A stretch of 64,000 nt of DNA from Bromus sterilis (GCA_950022295.1 OX465597.1:184759016-184823015), one strand, 5' to 3'; positions 21,069 to 35,172 are shown, numbered from the stretch's first letter. Program-made: numbers and translations. Notes: generated by a model from the letters alone, not told the origin.

Positions 21069-24000
21069 TGTAAGGCCCGATATGCGGTACGGTTCCAGAT
21101 CTAGATGTTTCCATCCAGATCCGGTCGAGGTAGTAATCAACTGCAGCGGCCGATCAGGCAAAACATAAAAGGGAAAAAGAAAAGAAAGGTGTGAGAATAT
21201 ATCAAAAGTTTTGTAACTAACTTCTCAAGGTAAGATGGGGGTAATGGTGAGGTTGCAGTCGCACTAGAAATATATGAGTGGCTAACGGTCTATTTTAGAG
21301 AAGATGAGAACCAATCTTTCGAGGAGGAATCGCCTCCAACAAGTCTTGCTATCAGCTACTTACGCAAGCATAACACCTATCCTATCCTTGTCCTCCTCTT
21401 CGCATCCCGACGAAGAAGAAGCTGTCAAGTCACACACACGTTGATCAAGTTTATTAAGATTATCTCAGTTATTGTTGTCTATGAACAAGGAGTAGGTCTC
21501 AAGTCGTCCATAACCGTGGACACGGCTTCTCGAAAAGATTTAACCCTGCAGGGGTGTACCAACTGCCCATTACAAGGCTCCGCACACATGCCCATCTCTC
21601 TCAGTTGCTACCCATCATAGGCAACCATTTTATGATTTAGTTCCGAGAGATCCCAAACGACAAGTCCCTCTAGCTAACAACGAACAAATCCGGGTGGCCC
21701 CCGGTGGGTCGACATCCAACTCAAAAGCCGTCCACGCTCTCGAATTGGCCTCTACCGTCTGGATGAGGTCGGGTTAGCTACCCAAACCATGTGGGCAGCC
21801 CCCTAGCTCCCTGGGGTGGACCAACAAGAGAAACCATGTCTCCGCTTGCCCAAGTTATTTTAAAGGATATCTGCTAGGAGCGACCCGACAGACATATATG
21901 CGTGGTTTTCAAATGGTAAATCAGCTTGGGACACCACTAGAAATGTTTGAAGCTAGATAGGTAAGAAAAGGGGACCCCATAGTTTCCCACACGCGGTTAG
22001 GCACGCTCAGTCTTAAAACCAATACCCGGAACTCGGATCCTAGGTGACTCGAATGGAACAAAGCGTCAGGGCGGGATAGCCTAGACCTTCCATCCTATGT
22101 CGAGTATAGTCAACATTATAATAATCATATCATCCACAAAAATATAATAAAGTGATAGCCCAAACCAAGGAGTAACAGGGTAAAAGTTGATAACATCCTA
22201 GCATGCATACTAAGAAGTGGGTGAGCAGCGAGCAAAAGTAACATAGCCGAACAAGGTTTGCTGGGATGTGAAGGACATGGCTGTTTGGGTTTAGTTGAGA
22301 GGCATGAATATAAAGTGGTAGAATCAAGCAATCGTTCTATCCTACACCTAGGAGCGAGTGAGCTGAAAGTTATAAGCATGATATATGCTCCCCCTTACCT
22401 GATAAGAAGACGACCCGAAGGTGAAGTAGATCGCAAGCTCGCAACGTCTCCGAGAGTACCCGCGGAAGCACACAAGAAGGAAACACTGTAAAAGGAAATC
22501 GACGAGCAAGCGTCTATTACTACGAAGCAATCACGAGAAATAAACAACAAGAAGGCAACACGAGACAACACTTTACGGTATCGCATCTATCGTCGAGAGC
22601 GGTTACTAACAGGTTAAGTGGAGTACTCGTCACACACGACGAACCACACATTTAGAATGGTTCAAGTTGTTTAACTACACAACATGATCAAAGGTTGTTA
22701 ACATGGCATCTCACTCAAGCATGGAATAGCACACAAACATGGCAAGAGGTGAAACATAAGATAAACTATCTATACTAGTCAATTTAAGTGAGGCACAACC
22801 TAAACATGGCATTCCACTAAGTACCCCACAACAATTAAAGCGTTTGGTACTGTTCTTACCAAAACCATACTTTAGGTTGGTTAACAACAGCAAACAATAG
22901 CATAAACACAAAGTACGTGAAATGCTAATCAAGTTACATATAAAGAACACTCCAAACGGAGTTACGGTTAAAAAGATACAAGCAAAACAAGTTTGGAACA
23001 CAATCTGCCAACATCAGGTAGCACACTTTAGAGCAATGCTTAAACAGGATAATGAATGCAAACATGCTCACAAATGATATGCAACTAAAGTAGACATGGC
23101 AGGGAAGGCATGGCAAAAGGAATCATGCAAATAGGCATCAAGGTTCACTAGTTATAAGCAACACAAAAAGCTATAAAACATTACTGGTCAAGGATTTAGT
23201 GAAAATCAGGAAAACAGGGCAGAAACTGTTATTTTCATGTTGTATAAACATGGGTAAAGCTATATGCAAAAGTGCAGCAACATGACATAGCAATATATGG
23301 GCATGCACTAGACATGATGGTTATCAGGTGCAAACAAGAATCAAGGTCATAGGCATCATAGATCAAAAGATATTAAGCGTGCAACATGGCATCGGAAAGT
23401 TACAGACTTAGTGAAAAACAGAGGTGGCTGTCAACAACAGCAGGATAGCAACTTTGGAGCTAAACATATCTATGACCAGAAATGTAACCATGAAAATGCA
23501 ATACATATAATTGAAGTATACATGGCACAGATCAAAATGACATATTGCAATGCTCAATAGGATGCACAGTTAAAAAGATATAGGGCAGCAAAGTAGCAAC
23601 TTTATATAAACAACAGAACACTAACAGCAGGGTAGCTACTTTGGGTGATGAAAAAAACATCATGCAGCAGGAAAATATGACATGTGAATGCATAGGATTG
23701 AAGTAGACATGATGCTTAACAGTATGCAAGAAGAATTAATAGAATAGGCCTCATGGATGTGTCACAACCATCAATCAAACTTGCAATAAAATAATAACAG
23801 CATCACTTAACAGGAAGTAACAACAGTTAACAGTCTGATGCCCACTTCAACAGAGATTAACAACATCAAGATGGCCTCAAATCAAATGCTCACAAAAGAT
23901 GGATTGAAGTACACACAATTTTAAACACTTTTCCTTTTTGGGCGCAACATCATATGAGTTACGGTTTACTCGCAAATTACACCGTAAAAACGGAATCAGC

Positions 24001-24921
24001 ACACAATTTTCTCAGACTTAGCAAAAAAAAACTAAAGGCAGATAATGATAATAAAAAAGGGCTCTCACCCCTGATGGGCTCGGCCCATCTAGCGAGGAGG
24101 AGGCGGCCTGGCGCGGCTGGGAGATGGGACGCAGGAGGCGGTTGGGCCGGATCGGGGCTCGCCGGCCTGTTCTGGACAGCGCGGCGGCCGTGGCGGCGCC
24201 GGTGGCGCACCGGCGAGGGAGGCGTGCAGGGGCAGATGGATCCCCTATGGGAGGCCTCGTCGGCGCCGGATCCAGGGGTGGCAGAGGTCTGGCGATGATG
24301 GGGACCTCCTTGGGGACGGCGCGGTGAGGTCCTTGGGGCAGCGGCCGAGCTCCTGCCGCGGGAGTTCATGGCGGTGGCGGCCGTCGGCGACCCTGTAGAC
24401 GGAGAGGGAGAGGGAGACGAGGGAGAGGAAGGGAAGGCGCGAGGGAGGAGCGAGGGACCTGCGGGGGCGGCTGGCTGGCAGCCGACGTGTGGCGGCGCCG
24501 CGGCCGGACTACACGGGCGGTGGCGGCGTGGAGGCCCCTCGGGTTGGCGGCGGGGCTGGAGAGAGAGGAGAGAGGAGGTTGGTGGAGGGACACGTGGCAC
24601 GATCTCGGACCTCTGTTCCCACATCTGACGGCTAGAGATGGGCATGGGCTAGGGTTTTCGGAATTTGGGGCTATGGGGGAAAATTTGGGGCAAATTGGAG
24701 GGGGGTGGCTGCAATTTTGGCTTAGGGGAAACCCTAGAAAGGGGTGGGAGAGTGGTGGTATTTATATAGCCCAGGTGGCTGGCAGTTTGCAAAAACATCC
24801 CCGGTTTTTCTCTCACGCACGCGGTGCTTACATTTCTGACCGCCGGCGGTCCGCATGACCTCCGATTCGGGAAAAACTTCAAACTGCGCGATCAGCGCGT
24901 CGATCCGATGGCGTTAACCTA
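21069..24921 (-). mobile_element. Family B LTR, copy 1, interrupted at 24921
   Basis: Starts TGTAAGGCCCGATATG at 21069 and aligns with 29466 to about 33410, including the stretch near 24750-24900 (TTTATATAGCCCAGG, then the AAAACATCCCCGG block). The last roughly 310 bp of the family (through GGGCTGTTACA) are missing here because a family A LTR begins at 24922. The putative TATA (CTATATAAA on -) and polypurine-free ends suggest transcription on the minus strand. Large GC-rich frames at 23977-24645 are not genes. The middle (22600-23900) is A-rich and has no coding sequence. Confidence 0.8.
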
Positions 24922-27565
24922 TGTCGGGACCCAGGGTTAGCGTATGCAAGTCCCGCTGCAACACAATCATATGGAGAGCCGAGAACCGTATCCACTTGTC
25001 TAAGCAGACAAGGCCAAGCACAGAACGTTCTCGGAAAGCATCGAACGTGAGGGGCATCCCATCCAGGCCGGATGATCAACTGAGATGGGTCCTCATCGTC
25101 CGCACACAAGTCTAAATGATATGGGTGGTGAACTCCCATACTCATAGACAAGTCGCCTCAACCATACTATCGATTGTATTATAACAATTACATAGACTTA
25201 GTCCAGCCCGATCACTTAGTCGGGGTCTAGGGCAGGCTCGATCATACAACAAAGTGTGCACGTGACGGAGTCACGAGCAATCGCATCGCGATGCCCCAAG
25301 ATATGCACATCTAAGGGCCACTTGGTGTATAAATGACCACCAGCCAGATCACAACTAAGGTCTCAAAAACCCATACTAAGACATGCATGTTATAATCATA
25401 CACGCAACACACATGTCTAGTATGAACAACATGTATGATTGCAATTCTCTACAAAGTGTAGAACTTTATTAATAACTCTTACAGAGTGCACACAGAGATC
25501 AAGAGACCGTGATCCAACATTACATCAAACATGCGGAAGCAAAGTAGGTCAAAGTACAGACAAGTTTAACAAATGACTTAGAGAAGCCTTATTTATAAAC
25601 AAGCCCTTCACGAGGGAACCCGTCTACTGACTGGGACTACACTAGCTTGGTCTTCAGTCATCGAGCTCGAGGAAGAATCCACCTTCGGGGTCAGTGGGTT
25701 CATCTAAAACATAGAATAAGCAAACGTGGGTACAAAGTCGTACTCAGCAAGACTTACGTAGGAGCTATACTACTCATGCACATGTATCAAGGCAAAGGGA
25801 GGTGGGGTTCATAATGAGAAGTGCTAGCTTTGACTTGGCTAGTCCTGAACTACGAGTACCGGACTTGAGGTAAGAAGTGTACACGAGTCCACTATATGTC
25901 TCCAACCAATTACACAACTATGTTGCATTCCTCGACTCCCCACGAGAAAGCACGCCATAGCACTCACGCTTATCTTGGAAAGTTTGACAAGTATCCAGTT
26001 CAAGTTGTCGAATAATCAAGCTAAGCTTTCCAAGCAGTCCCTTACCGCGGACGTGGCTATTCGAATAGTTTTGTTAACCCTGCAGGGGTGTACCGCTACA
26101 CACACATGACCATCAGCTACCGCCGTTGGCCTCGACACCATTCAAGGGGTGTCGGCGAGGATGTTCACCACAACTGTCACCTCATAGCCGATCTAGTCCA
26201 AGAAATACACCTACCTGGGTTGGCTACCAATATCGTGAACCCGGCCGGTTTACCGAAGTGGACCCAGATGATGTGTGCGTGGTGCATAAGCGGTCTCGGT
26301 TGAGTCGTTCTCTCACTTAGCAGCCAGGCCACAAACCTACCATAACTCCGAACTACTGCGACATCTGGACATCGAAAGGGACGAGTTAGTAGGTTGAGAG
26401 GGGTCAGTGAGCCCAATGTGTGGTTGTACTCTTTATCCTGGATCACCACACAAGAACTCGGACTTAGGGAGGTGTTCAACGAGACAACCCACTGTGTACT
26501 CCTACACAGCCTCTCATTGTTCACCTTGTATTAGGGTAGATTCACCAACACATTTCCACCATCATCAACATGATTGCTACCATCTCGACTCACATAATAG
26601 TATCAACATTGTATCACTCTAAGCATGCAATAAGCAGTAAAAGTTGCAGGGGCCACATGCTATCAATAAACTCCTACATCTGCTAGGATTGTGGTTTGCT
26701 TACTACTATGACAAATGATAGGTCATGCAAAGGAATGGGTTCATCTATGCAGTAGAAACGTATCATGGTAATCATCCTAAACAATGCATAAGCGAGACTG
26801 AGAGAGAAGTGGGATTTTATCGACATGATCAATGGGGGTTTGCTTGCCTTGCCGACGAGGGTCGTACATAGTATCTTCAACGGAGGGGGTGAACTCGGGT
26901 TCCGGCTCCACCTCTATTCGACAAACAACACAAACATCGAAACAATAATAAGACAATGCTCAAACACATGAGTTGAAGGTTGAAACTTGATGTATGTGTC
27001 ACTAAAGTGTGAGTTATTCCATTTAAAAGGAGTATATTGCAAATGAATTGCAAATTCAAACTCCAATTTGAATTTCAAAAGAATGCATATGCAATGTTGC
27101 CACTGTTCACCCAATTTTATTTCTTCAAACATGAAAACAGATTCCATATTCAGAATCCTTGCATTTTTCTGATAATTTTACATATATTATATGTTTAATT
27201 TGGAGGTAAAATGAATTAGTTATGAATTTCCAAAGTTTAAAGCATTTTCTGGAATTTCTGAATATTCTTTAAATAGGAAATTTGATTTAATGCGTCAGCA
27301 TGAAGTCATGCTGGCGTCAGGGGGTCTCTGACCAGGGGGTCCCACCTGTAAGTGACTCAGTGAGTTAATTAAAACCATTTTAATTAGTTTTAAACTAATC
27401 CAGTGATTAGTCAGGGGCGGGCCCCACTAGTCAGTGTCACAGGGGCGGGGTTAGTGCTAATTAAGCACGGGCCACACCACGGGCTGCCGGCGGCTCAACG
27501 CCGGCGTCACCAGATGCGGCGGCGCTGCACGGGAGGGCGATTCCGGCCACGGTTTGACGCGTGGC
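24922..27565 (-). mobile_element. Family A LTR fragment (copy 3), cut by element D
   Basis: Begins TGTCGGGACCC at 24922, the same terminus as the A LTRs at 7257 and 17173, and follows them colinearly to about 27565 with more divergence than they show to each other. It then stops abruptly where element D's LTR begins. About 1.2 kb of a complete A LTR is missing and should lie beyond the right end of D, outside the window. The left flank ACCTA (24917-24921) would be the target duplication. Confidence 0.8.
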
Positions 27566-29174
27566 TGATACAGATTGGCAACTCTCCTCGTTGGTTACCC
27601 CAAGTGGAAGGTGAGATGTAGTGTAGCCGCAAGTTTGCCTTAGCAAAGATGCTAAGGTTGAGTATCGAACCAGTAGGACTCCAAGAGATACAAGTAGGTG
27701 TCACGGCGCTTGACGTGGACCTGCACACAGATACAAATAACTTTGCTCCAACGAGTACAGAGGAGTTGTCAATTCCTCCGGCCTTGCTTTTTACAAAGGA
27801 TCAATGCAAGAGAGAAAAGTGGAACTGAAAGTAAAGACTGAAAGTAAACTAATGGTGTAAACAATGATGTGAAGATGGACCGGGGTCCCGTGATTTTCAC
27901 TAGTGATGTCTCTCTCCCAAAAGACGATAAAAGTGCTAGCGAGGTAAACAAATCACAGCCGGGCAATTGACAGAATTATGAAGGCACAACAATGCTAACT
28001 ATGATGCAAAGAAAGGAAGGGCTCAAAAGCAATGGGAAGTACGCCAAGGTAAGTAGACCAAAATCCAAATGCATCTACTACGAATCATCCACCTTGAGAT
28101 ATCTATCCAGAACATCTCGCTGGTATTAAGTTGCGAATCCCACCCAAAGTGTAAACTCAAAGCAACAGACAACTGCATTAAAAGAACTTTGCGTAAAGTA
28201 AACAATCCTTGCACCCGCGGTTACAAGCACCATTGTTTTATCCTTGGTGGAAAGAACACATCCCCTAGTCTCTTGTTTCTGTCACTCAAGCTAGACATCA
28301 GGGGGCTGAACCCACAATCAAGCATAACGCTCCCTCTTGGAGTTGCAACAAACTACTTGGCCAAAGCAAAATACTGCAACGGATAACATGCAAGAATTTA
28401 CTCAAGAACAAAATATAAAAGAGAAGAACCAAATATATTACTCATCACAATCTGAATAAAGTCTCATAATCCATCAGATTCCAGCAAACTCGGCATAGCA
28501 ACAGTAGAAATTACAAAAGTTCCTCGATCATGTGAGGCAGCTCACGAGGTCTCGAAAGTGGAAGCACAAAGAGGGGAGAGGTACATCACATAGCTACTGG
28601 TCACGGACCCATGGTCCAAGGGGGACTACTCACGGCATATCCGGGAGGCGTCCATGGCTATGGATGGTCTCCCGGAGGGGATTCCTCCTCCTGGCAGGGT
28701 GCAGGGCAGCTTCTCCAGGCAGCCCCGATCTTGAAAAGGCGGCGGCGGCGGTAAAGAGGCGAGTTCACGGAAAAGAGATCGATCTTAGGGGTTTCCACCC
28801 CGAGGGCTAACTATAGGCGTAAGGGGGGTGTCGAGGGGACCCACCAGGAATCCCGGAGGCCTCCTGGCGCGGCCTAGGGTGGGGCCGCGCCAGGGACCCT
28901 CCTGGTCTCCTGGTGGTGGCCCCCCTCCGCTACCTTGGTGATTCCGGAAGATTCCGGGTCGCTGATTTTTCCGGATTTTTTGGAGCACTTTTAATGGCTG
29001 GAAAACCTGAAATACAAAAACAGCAGAAAACAACAACTGGCAGCTGGGTGCAATGGGTTAATAGATTAGTCCAAATATGCTCAAAAGTGTATGAAAGTTC
29101 AAGCAAATCATGGCAAAGTCAGACAAAACATGCATGAAGCAAGCAGAAATTATAGATACGTTTGGGACGTATCA
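27566..29174 (-). mobile_element. 3' LTR of element D (1609 bp)
   Basis: On the minus strand it starts TGATACGTCCCAAACG (at 29174) and ends ATCTGTATCA (at 27566), giving 6-bp inverted termini TGATAC/GTATCA. Immediately upstream on - is AAGCTTGGGGATGT, a typical PPT, so this is the 3' LTR and D runs to the right. The start resembles the 'TGATACGTC...ACGTATC' LTRs of the Sabrina-like Triticeae Gypsy group (recalled; unconfirmed). The left flank GTGGC (27561-27565) is the expected duplication. Confidence 0.78.
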
Positions 29175-29465
29175 ACATCCCCAAGCTTAATTCCTGCTCG
29201 TCCTCGAGTAGGTAAATGATAACAAGCATAATTTCTATGGTGACATGCCACACAACCATATAAGGACTTTTAAGTAAAGCAATTAAAGCATGCAATTCAA
29301 TTCAAGTCTTAACAAGCAAGAGTCTATATTAGCATTGACACAAGCAACAAAAGAACAAAAGGTGCAAGAGCTCTTGCTGTCCGTGACTCGAATGTCTCCA
29401 GTTGGTGTTTGCGTGCAAGCAGGGGACTGGGAAAAAGAGAGAAAAAAGGTTGTTGAGAACAACTA
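29175..29465 (-). mobile_element. Element D interior adjoining its 3' LTR
   Basis: Contains the PPT (29188-29175, minus strand) and non-coding 3' interior. It is interrupted by the family B solo LTR at 29466 and resumes at 33727. No ORF is supported. Confidence 0.65.
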
Positions 29466-32400
29466 TGTAAGGCCCGATATGAGGTACTGTTCCACATCTA
29501 CATGTTTCCATCCAGATCTGGGGACGAAGCACATATCGGTCCCACCGCGACATATGACGAAGTCATATGCCCCGGATATCCAACATGATATCACAACATT
29601 ACAGTTACAAGGATACAACATCTCATACAATCGGCATACAACTGCCGCAAATACAATACAAAAGCGGAAGGTACATGTCTGAGTACAGACTACAATCAAA
29701 TGCCTAGTGGCAAAGAGAAAAACATTGATCCCCATAACCACACGGGTCCAGGCCCTCCGCCGAGATCCGTCTAACTAGTCGTCATCGAGTCTCCACGTGA
29801 AACGTCGATCACCGTACCTGTTGTCGATCAAGAACCCTGAAAAGAGTTTGGGGGTAGTATCATGAGTACAGAAGTACTCAGCATCCAACTGTAGTGGTCA
29901 ACTGACCTAGCATGGACTTCATCACTCGTCATTCTAGGAAAACTAGTAGTTTACGGTAAGGAAGGGGTGAGGTTGCTGCCGCACTAGCATTTATGAAGTG
30001 GCTAACGATCTAGAGAGTAAGATAAGAAGCCAAGCATTCGATGAGGAATCGCCTCCAACAAGTCTTTCTATCAGCTACTTACGCAAACATACCACCTATC
30101 CTATCCTTGTCCTCCTCTTCGCATCCCTACGAAGAAGAAGCAGTCAAGGCACACACACACGTTGATCAAGTTATATTAAAATTATCTCAGTTGTTGTTGT
30201 TGTCTATGAACAAGGAGTAGGTCTCAAGTCGTCCATAATCGTGGACACGGCTTCTCGAAAAGATTTAACCCTGCAAGGGTGTACCAACTGCCCATTACAA
30301 GGCTCCACACGCACGCCCATCTCTCTCAGTTGCTACTCATGATAGGAAACCAGTTTATGATTTAGTTCTGAGAGATCCGAAACGACAGGTCCCTCTAACT
30401 AACAACGAACAAATCTTGGTGGCCCCCGGTGAGTCGACACCCAACTCAAAAGCCGGCCGCGCTCTCGAATCGGTCTCTACCGTCTGTCTCGCGTTTGGAT
30501 ATCCGGTTAATCACACATGGGAAACCGGGTCCTTAGCCGAACAAGGTGGGCCAGCAAGGGAACTATGTCCTCACTGGTCCAGGTTGGTTTGAAAACTACT
30601 GGCAGCTGACCAACACACACACGGTTTCAAATGGTAAAATCAGCTTGGGCTACCACTAGAAATGTTTGAAGCTAGGTAGGTAAGAAAAGGGGACCCCATA
30701 AAATCCCACACGCGGTTAGGCACGCTCAGTCTTAAAACCAATACCCGGAACTCGGATCCTAGGTGACTCGCATGGAACAAAGCGTCGTGGCGGGATAGCC
30801 TAGACCTTCCATCCTTCGTCGAATATAGTCAACATTATAATAATCATATCATCAACAACATTATAATAAGGTGATATCCCAAACCAAGGAGTAACAGGGT
30901 AATATCGTAGCATCCTAAGCATGCATACTAAGCAGGGGATGAGCAACGAGCAATAGTAACATAGCAGTACAAGGTTTGCTGGGAAGGGACATGGCTGTAT
31001 CAGTTTGAAAGAGGTTGTAAACATGTGGTAGCATCAAACATCGAACCTATCATAGACTAGCATGCAAACCGCTGGTTGAAATAGAATGGATCATAAGTAA
31101 TGTATAGTCCTTGCCTGTTGATAAGTTGGGTTCCGAAGGTGTAGCCGATCGCAAGCTCGCAACGTCTCCGAAGGTACCCGCGGAAGCACACAATACGATA
31201 AACACTGGAAAGCAATCAACGAGCAAGCACTCTATTACTACGGGGCAACGCAAGATCAAGAAGACATCACACAACACGGAAACGCGATACGGATCTATCA
31301 TCGAGAACGGTTACTAACAGTTTAAGTGGGTTATCGGTCACACACGACGAATACCGCATGTTTACGGTGGTTCAAGTTGCTTAGCTACAGGTGATCACCC
31401 AACGGTTATTAACATGGCAACTCAAGCAAGCATGGCATAGCACACAAACATGGAAAGAGGTGAAGCATAAAGGAAACTATCTATGCTAGTCAATTTAAGC
31501 GAGGCACATCCTAAACATGGCATTCCACTAAGTACCCCACGACAATTAAAGGATATGGTACTGTTCTGTCCTAAACCATATTTTAGGTTGGTTAACAACA
31601 GCAAAAAATAGCATAAACACAAAGTACACGAAAAACTAATCAAGTTACATATAAAGAACACCCCAAACGGAGTTACGGTTGAAAAGATACAAGAAAAGCA
31701 AGTTACGGGCACAATCACACTTTAGAGCAATGCATAACCGGGATAATCAATGCAAACATGCTCACAAATGATATGGAACTAAAGTAGACATGACAGGGAA
31801 GGCATGGCAAAAAGATTAATGCAAATAGGCATCATAGATCAAAAGATATTCAGCATGCAACATGGCATCGGAACGTTAAAGACTTAGAGAAAAACAGAGG
31901 TTGCTGTCAAAAACAGCAGCATAGCAACTTTGGAGCTAAAAATATATATGACGAGAAAACATATCATGACAATGCAATACATATAATGGAAGTAACATGA
32001 TTCTTAACAATATGAAATTGGAATCACTCAATTCCGATAAACGGTTGCGACGCAACCGTCACCCGAAGTTGCAACAAATTAACAGTTTTCAGCACAACAG
32101 CAGATTAACATCAGGATCACCACTTTGGAGCAAGATTTAATATAGGTAAAGCAGCCAAACATGACAAGTTAAAGCATGCGAATGAAGTACACATGATGCT
32201 TAACACATAGTAAAAAGAATCAATGCAATAGGCCCCATGGATGTGTCACAATCATCAATCAAAGTTGCAACAAAATAACATCAGCAACACTTGACAGAAT
32301 TTAAAGTAGTTAATAGTCTGATGCCCACTTCAACAGTGATTAACAACATCAAGATGGCCTCAAATCAAAATGCTCACAAAAGATGGATTGAAGTACACAC

Positions 32401-33726
32401 AATTCTAAGAAATTTTCCTTTTGGGCGCAAACTCATTCGGGCTACGGATCGCTCGTAAACTACATCCCAAAACTGATACAGCACACTGTTTACCAGGGAC
32501 TTAGCCAAAAATCTGGAAAAAGGAAAAAACAACAGGGGAAAAAAAGGGCATGGGCCTCACCCATGGGCTCGGCCCATCAGCAGCGGTGGGAGAGGACGGT
32601 CGGGCTGGCAGGGAGCTGGGTCGCGCGGCGAGCAGGCCGGCTGGCTGGGCCATGGCCCACGTGGAAGGGGAGGTCCCGATCGGGATATCGCCCGATCCCG
32701 ACGCGGACGGCGGCGCCGGCTCTGGCCACCGGCGTGAGGCGGCGCAGGGCACGGCGGAGGAGAACTAGGATGGGGCGCAGGCGGAGGAGGGCCCAAATCC
32801 GGTGGCTGCCGGCTCGATCCGGGGCGGGGCATGGCCGTCGTCTGATTGGAGCTCGGGCGGCGCGCTTCCATGGCGGCCGGCGGGCGTGGGGTCGCCGGTG
32901 GCATCCTGCAGCAAGGGGACGGCGAGGTGAGGAGGAGGAGATGGGAAGGAGCGCAGGGAGGAGAGGAGGGGCACGGCAAAGGGAAGCCGGTGGCGCAACT
33001 GCTGCCGACGTCGGCCGGAGTTGGAGGCGGCGACCTCTGCTTCCATGGCTACACGGTGGGAGGTGAGAGGAGGGGTTGGGGGGACACGTGGCACGATCTG
33101 GGACCTCCGTTCCCAGATCTGATGGATGGAAATCACTGGTAGGCTAGGGTTTCATGATGTGGGTGTTTTCGACGAAAATTGGAGCAAACCTGGGGGTGTG
33201 GCTGCAGTTTTGTGGCTAGGGAAACCCTAGAAAGAGGTGGGAGTGTGGGGGTCTTTATATAGCCCAGGTGGCTGGAAGTTTGCAAAAACATCCCCGGTTT
33301 CTCTCTCGCGCGCGTGGTGTTTACGTTTCTGACCGCCGGGGCCCCGCAGGATCTCCGATTCGGGTAAAACTGCGAACTGCGTGACCAGCGCGTCGAGCCG
33401 GCGGCGTTCACGTCCGCTGGAACCATTCTGAGAACACTTTCCGGTGCGCTATAAAAATATCCCGTTTACTTATTAAACGGGGTTTTTTGTTCCGTTGGCT
33501 GCGGCTGGTCTCGTGCGGTTTTCACGACGTGATCGGGTGAAACCCGGTGTCGCAAAGGTCGAGTGTCAGGGTGGCAAGGGTCGGTCTCCGTCCGATACGA
33601 GATAAGAGGGGGAAAATAATCGTTGATCGATAAATCGGGGATGCAAACACCGCAAACAAATCAGACAATCAAACAATTCACACCGAAAACAAAATTTTTA
33701 ATTTTTGTGAAATCTGGGCTGTTACA
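29466..33726 (-). mobile_element. Solo LTR of family B (4261 bp), target duplication AACTA
   Basis: Runs from TGTAAGGCCCGATATG to GGGCTGTTACA. The flanks 29461-29465 and 33727-33731 are both AACTA, so the unit is complete with no interior, a solo LTR of unusual length. On the minus strand a TATA-like CTATATAAAGACC (about 33265-33253) supports transcription on -. GC-rich frames at 32550-33140 overlap on both strands and are judged not to be genes. The family is unnamed here; LTRs over 4 kb are known from large Gypsy and LARD elements of Triticeae. Confidence 0.92.
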
Positions 33727-34960
33727 AACTATCTACTAAAGTTTCACACTTCGTCTCCTTTGGATTCTTATCTTGACTCATCCCCAGACCACTAGCCAGG
33801 TACAAGTCAAACTGATCCACTCCCTTTCGAAATTTTGAGCACTCATGCAATGGATGAGCGTGAACAAGAAAGTTGACACCTAAAAGGCGAAACAGAAAGA
33901 AGGTGGAGGAGGAAGACAAAAAAGTGTGAAAGGCTCACATCAATGAGGACAATCATAGGCAAGAGAAGGCCATATGATAGATATGATGTGAGGAGTTGGG
34001 ATTGCCATGCAACGGATGCACATGTGAGCTAAAAGCTCTCCAAGGAAACTAGTGGGGGTGCATCTAACTTGCTTGCTCAAGAAGAGACCTAGAGCTCGTT
34101 TGAGGAGGCTCATCATTGGAATATACAAGCCAAGTTCTACAGTGTGAAGGTCCCCACATAGCTATATGCATGATGATGATCTCTATGGAATACAAGGGAT
34201 AGAGGATGAAGTACTAGTGTGGTTCTCTCAAAAGGAATACTAGTGTGCCCCCTTCTCTCTTTTTATTTTTCTTTTTCTCTTTTTTGTATTTTTTGTATTT
34301 TTTGGTGGCCTCAATGGCTCTTTCTATTCAACTCTCATTTGTCCTCTTTGGGATCTTTTGATTTTGTCCTCTTTGGGATCTTTTCCTCACTTTATGGGCA
34401 ACACTCTATATTTTACAAGAATATAGGAGATCTTTCACACTTTACAAAGGCACTCACATAATGAAGATATAACTATCATGATGCAAATATATGCCTCTGC
34501 CAGGATAGCAGGATATGCAATGATACTAGCGCGTCATGTAGCAATGATTAGGGCAAGGACCAACTAGCATGCGACTCATTGATCAAGCAAGTAGCATGTA
34601 TGACATGAGGATCAAGTCATGAGAAGGTGGATGTTGCATGGCAATGTATCTCGGAAAGGCTATGGAAATGCCTTGTAGGTAGGTATGGTGGCTGTTTTGA
34701 GGAAAGATATAAGGAGTCTTATGATGAGAGAGCGTATCGTGCCAAGGGTTTGGATGCACCGGCGAAGTATGCGCCAACTCTCAAGCTGAGAAAGGGCAAT
34801 GCACGGTACCGAAGAGGCTAGAAAAAGTATAGGTGGGTGGAAGTGTCAACTTTCGAATACTCACATTAGTCCGAAGAACTCATGCACTTATTATAGGTAA
34901 CTCTCAATCTAAGCAGGAGCTTCACAAAGAGACAAGTATCCCGAGGAGGAGTGTATGGGG
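33727..34960 (-). mobile_element. Element D interior, non-coding part
   Basis: Continues D after the solo LTR. On the minus strand it includes GCGCATACTTCGCCGGTGCA (34778-34759) and the following GATACGCTCTCTCATCAT stretch. I associate this with the long non-coding 3' interior of Triticeae Gypsy elements (recalled). A T-rich tract lies at 34255-34310. No gene is supported. The right edge with element C is blurred because C's LTR is truncated. Confidence 0.6.
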
Positions 34961-35152
34961 GTTTGGACATCCCTGTAATCGCACTAGCCTTGTGCGCACT
35001 AGCCTTGGACATCCCTGTAATCGCATCTCCAAGCAATAATATCGAGCAGGAATGTCTCCTCCTGTTAGCCGACGAGCTATCGTCCAACCTATGCCTCTCA
35101 TGAATAACCCAGGGTCCCTGACCATGGGATTTTCCGGGGTTGATCCCCGTCA
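34961..35152 (+). mobile_element. Truncated 5' LTR of element C
   Basis: Only the last roughly 190 bp of the 448-bp C LTR remain (compare 59179-59626), ending GGGGTTGATCCCCGTCA. At its left edge the segment TTGGACATCCCTGTAATCGCA occurs twice in tandem, 42 bp apart. The second copy leads into the normal LTR sequence. The TATA and U3 are lost. Confidence 0.8.
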
Positions 35153-35172
35153 ATTGGCGCCGTCTGTGGGAA
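35153..35172 (+). other. Primer-binding site of element C
   Basis: ATTGGCGCCGTCTGTGGGAA directly after the LTR end, the usual primer-binding sequence of this class of grass Gypsy elements. A second family member has it at 61476-61495 and again at 61736-61755. Confidence 0.8.

Noticed and set aside
23977..24645. 222-codon Pro/Arg-rich ORF on - (and overlapping frames on +)
   Set aside because: Lies in a GC-rich part of a B LTR. Both strands are open at once, composition is low-complexity and there is no domain. The corresponding region of copy 2 does not keep the frame.
32557..33142. Overlapping GC-rich ORFs on both strands
   Set aside because: Part of a solo LTR with clear boundaries; no credible coding signature.
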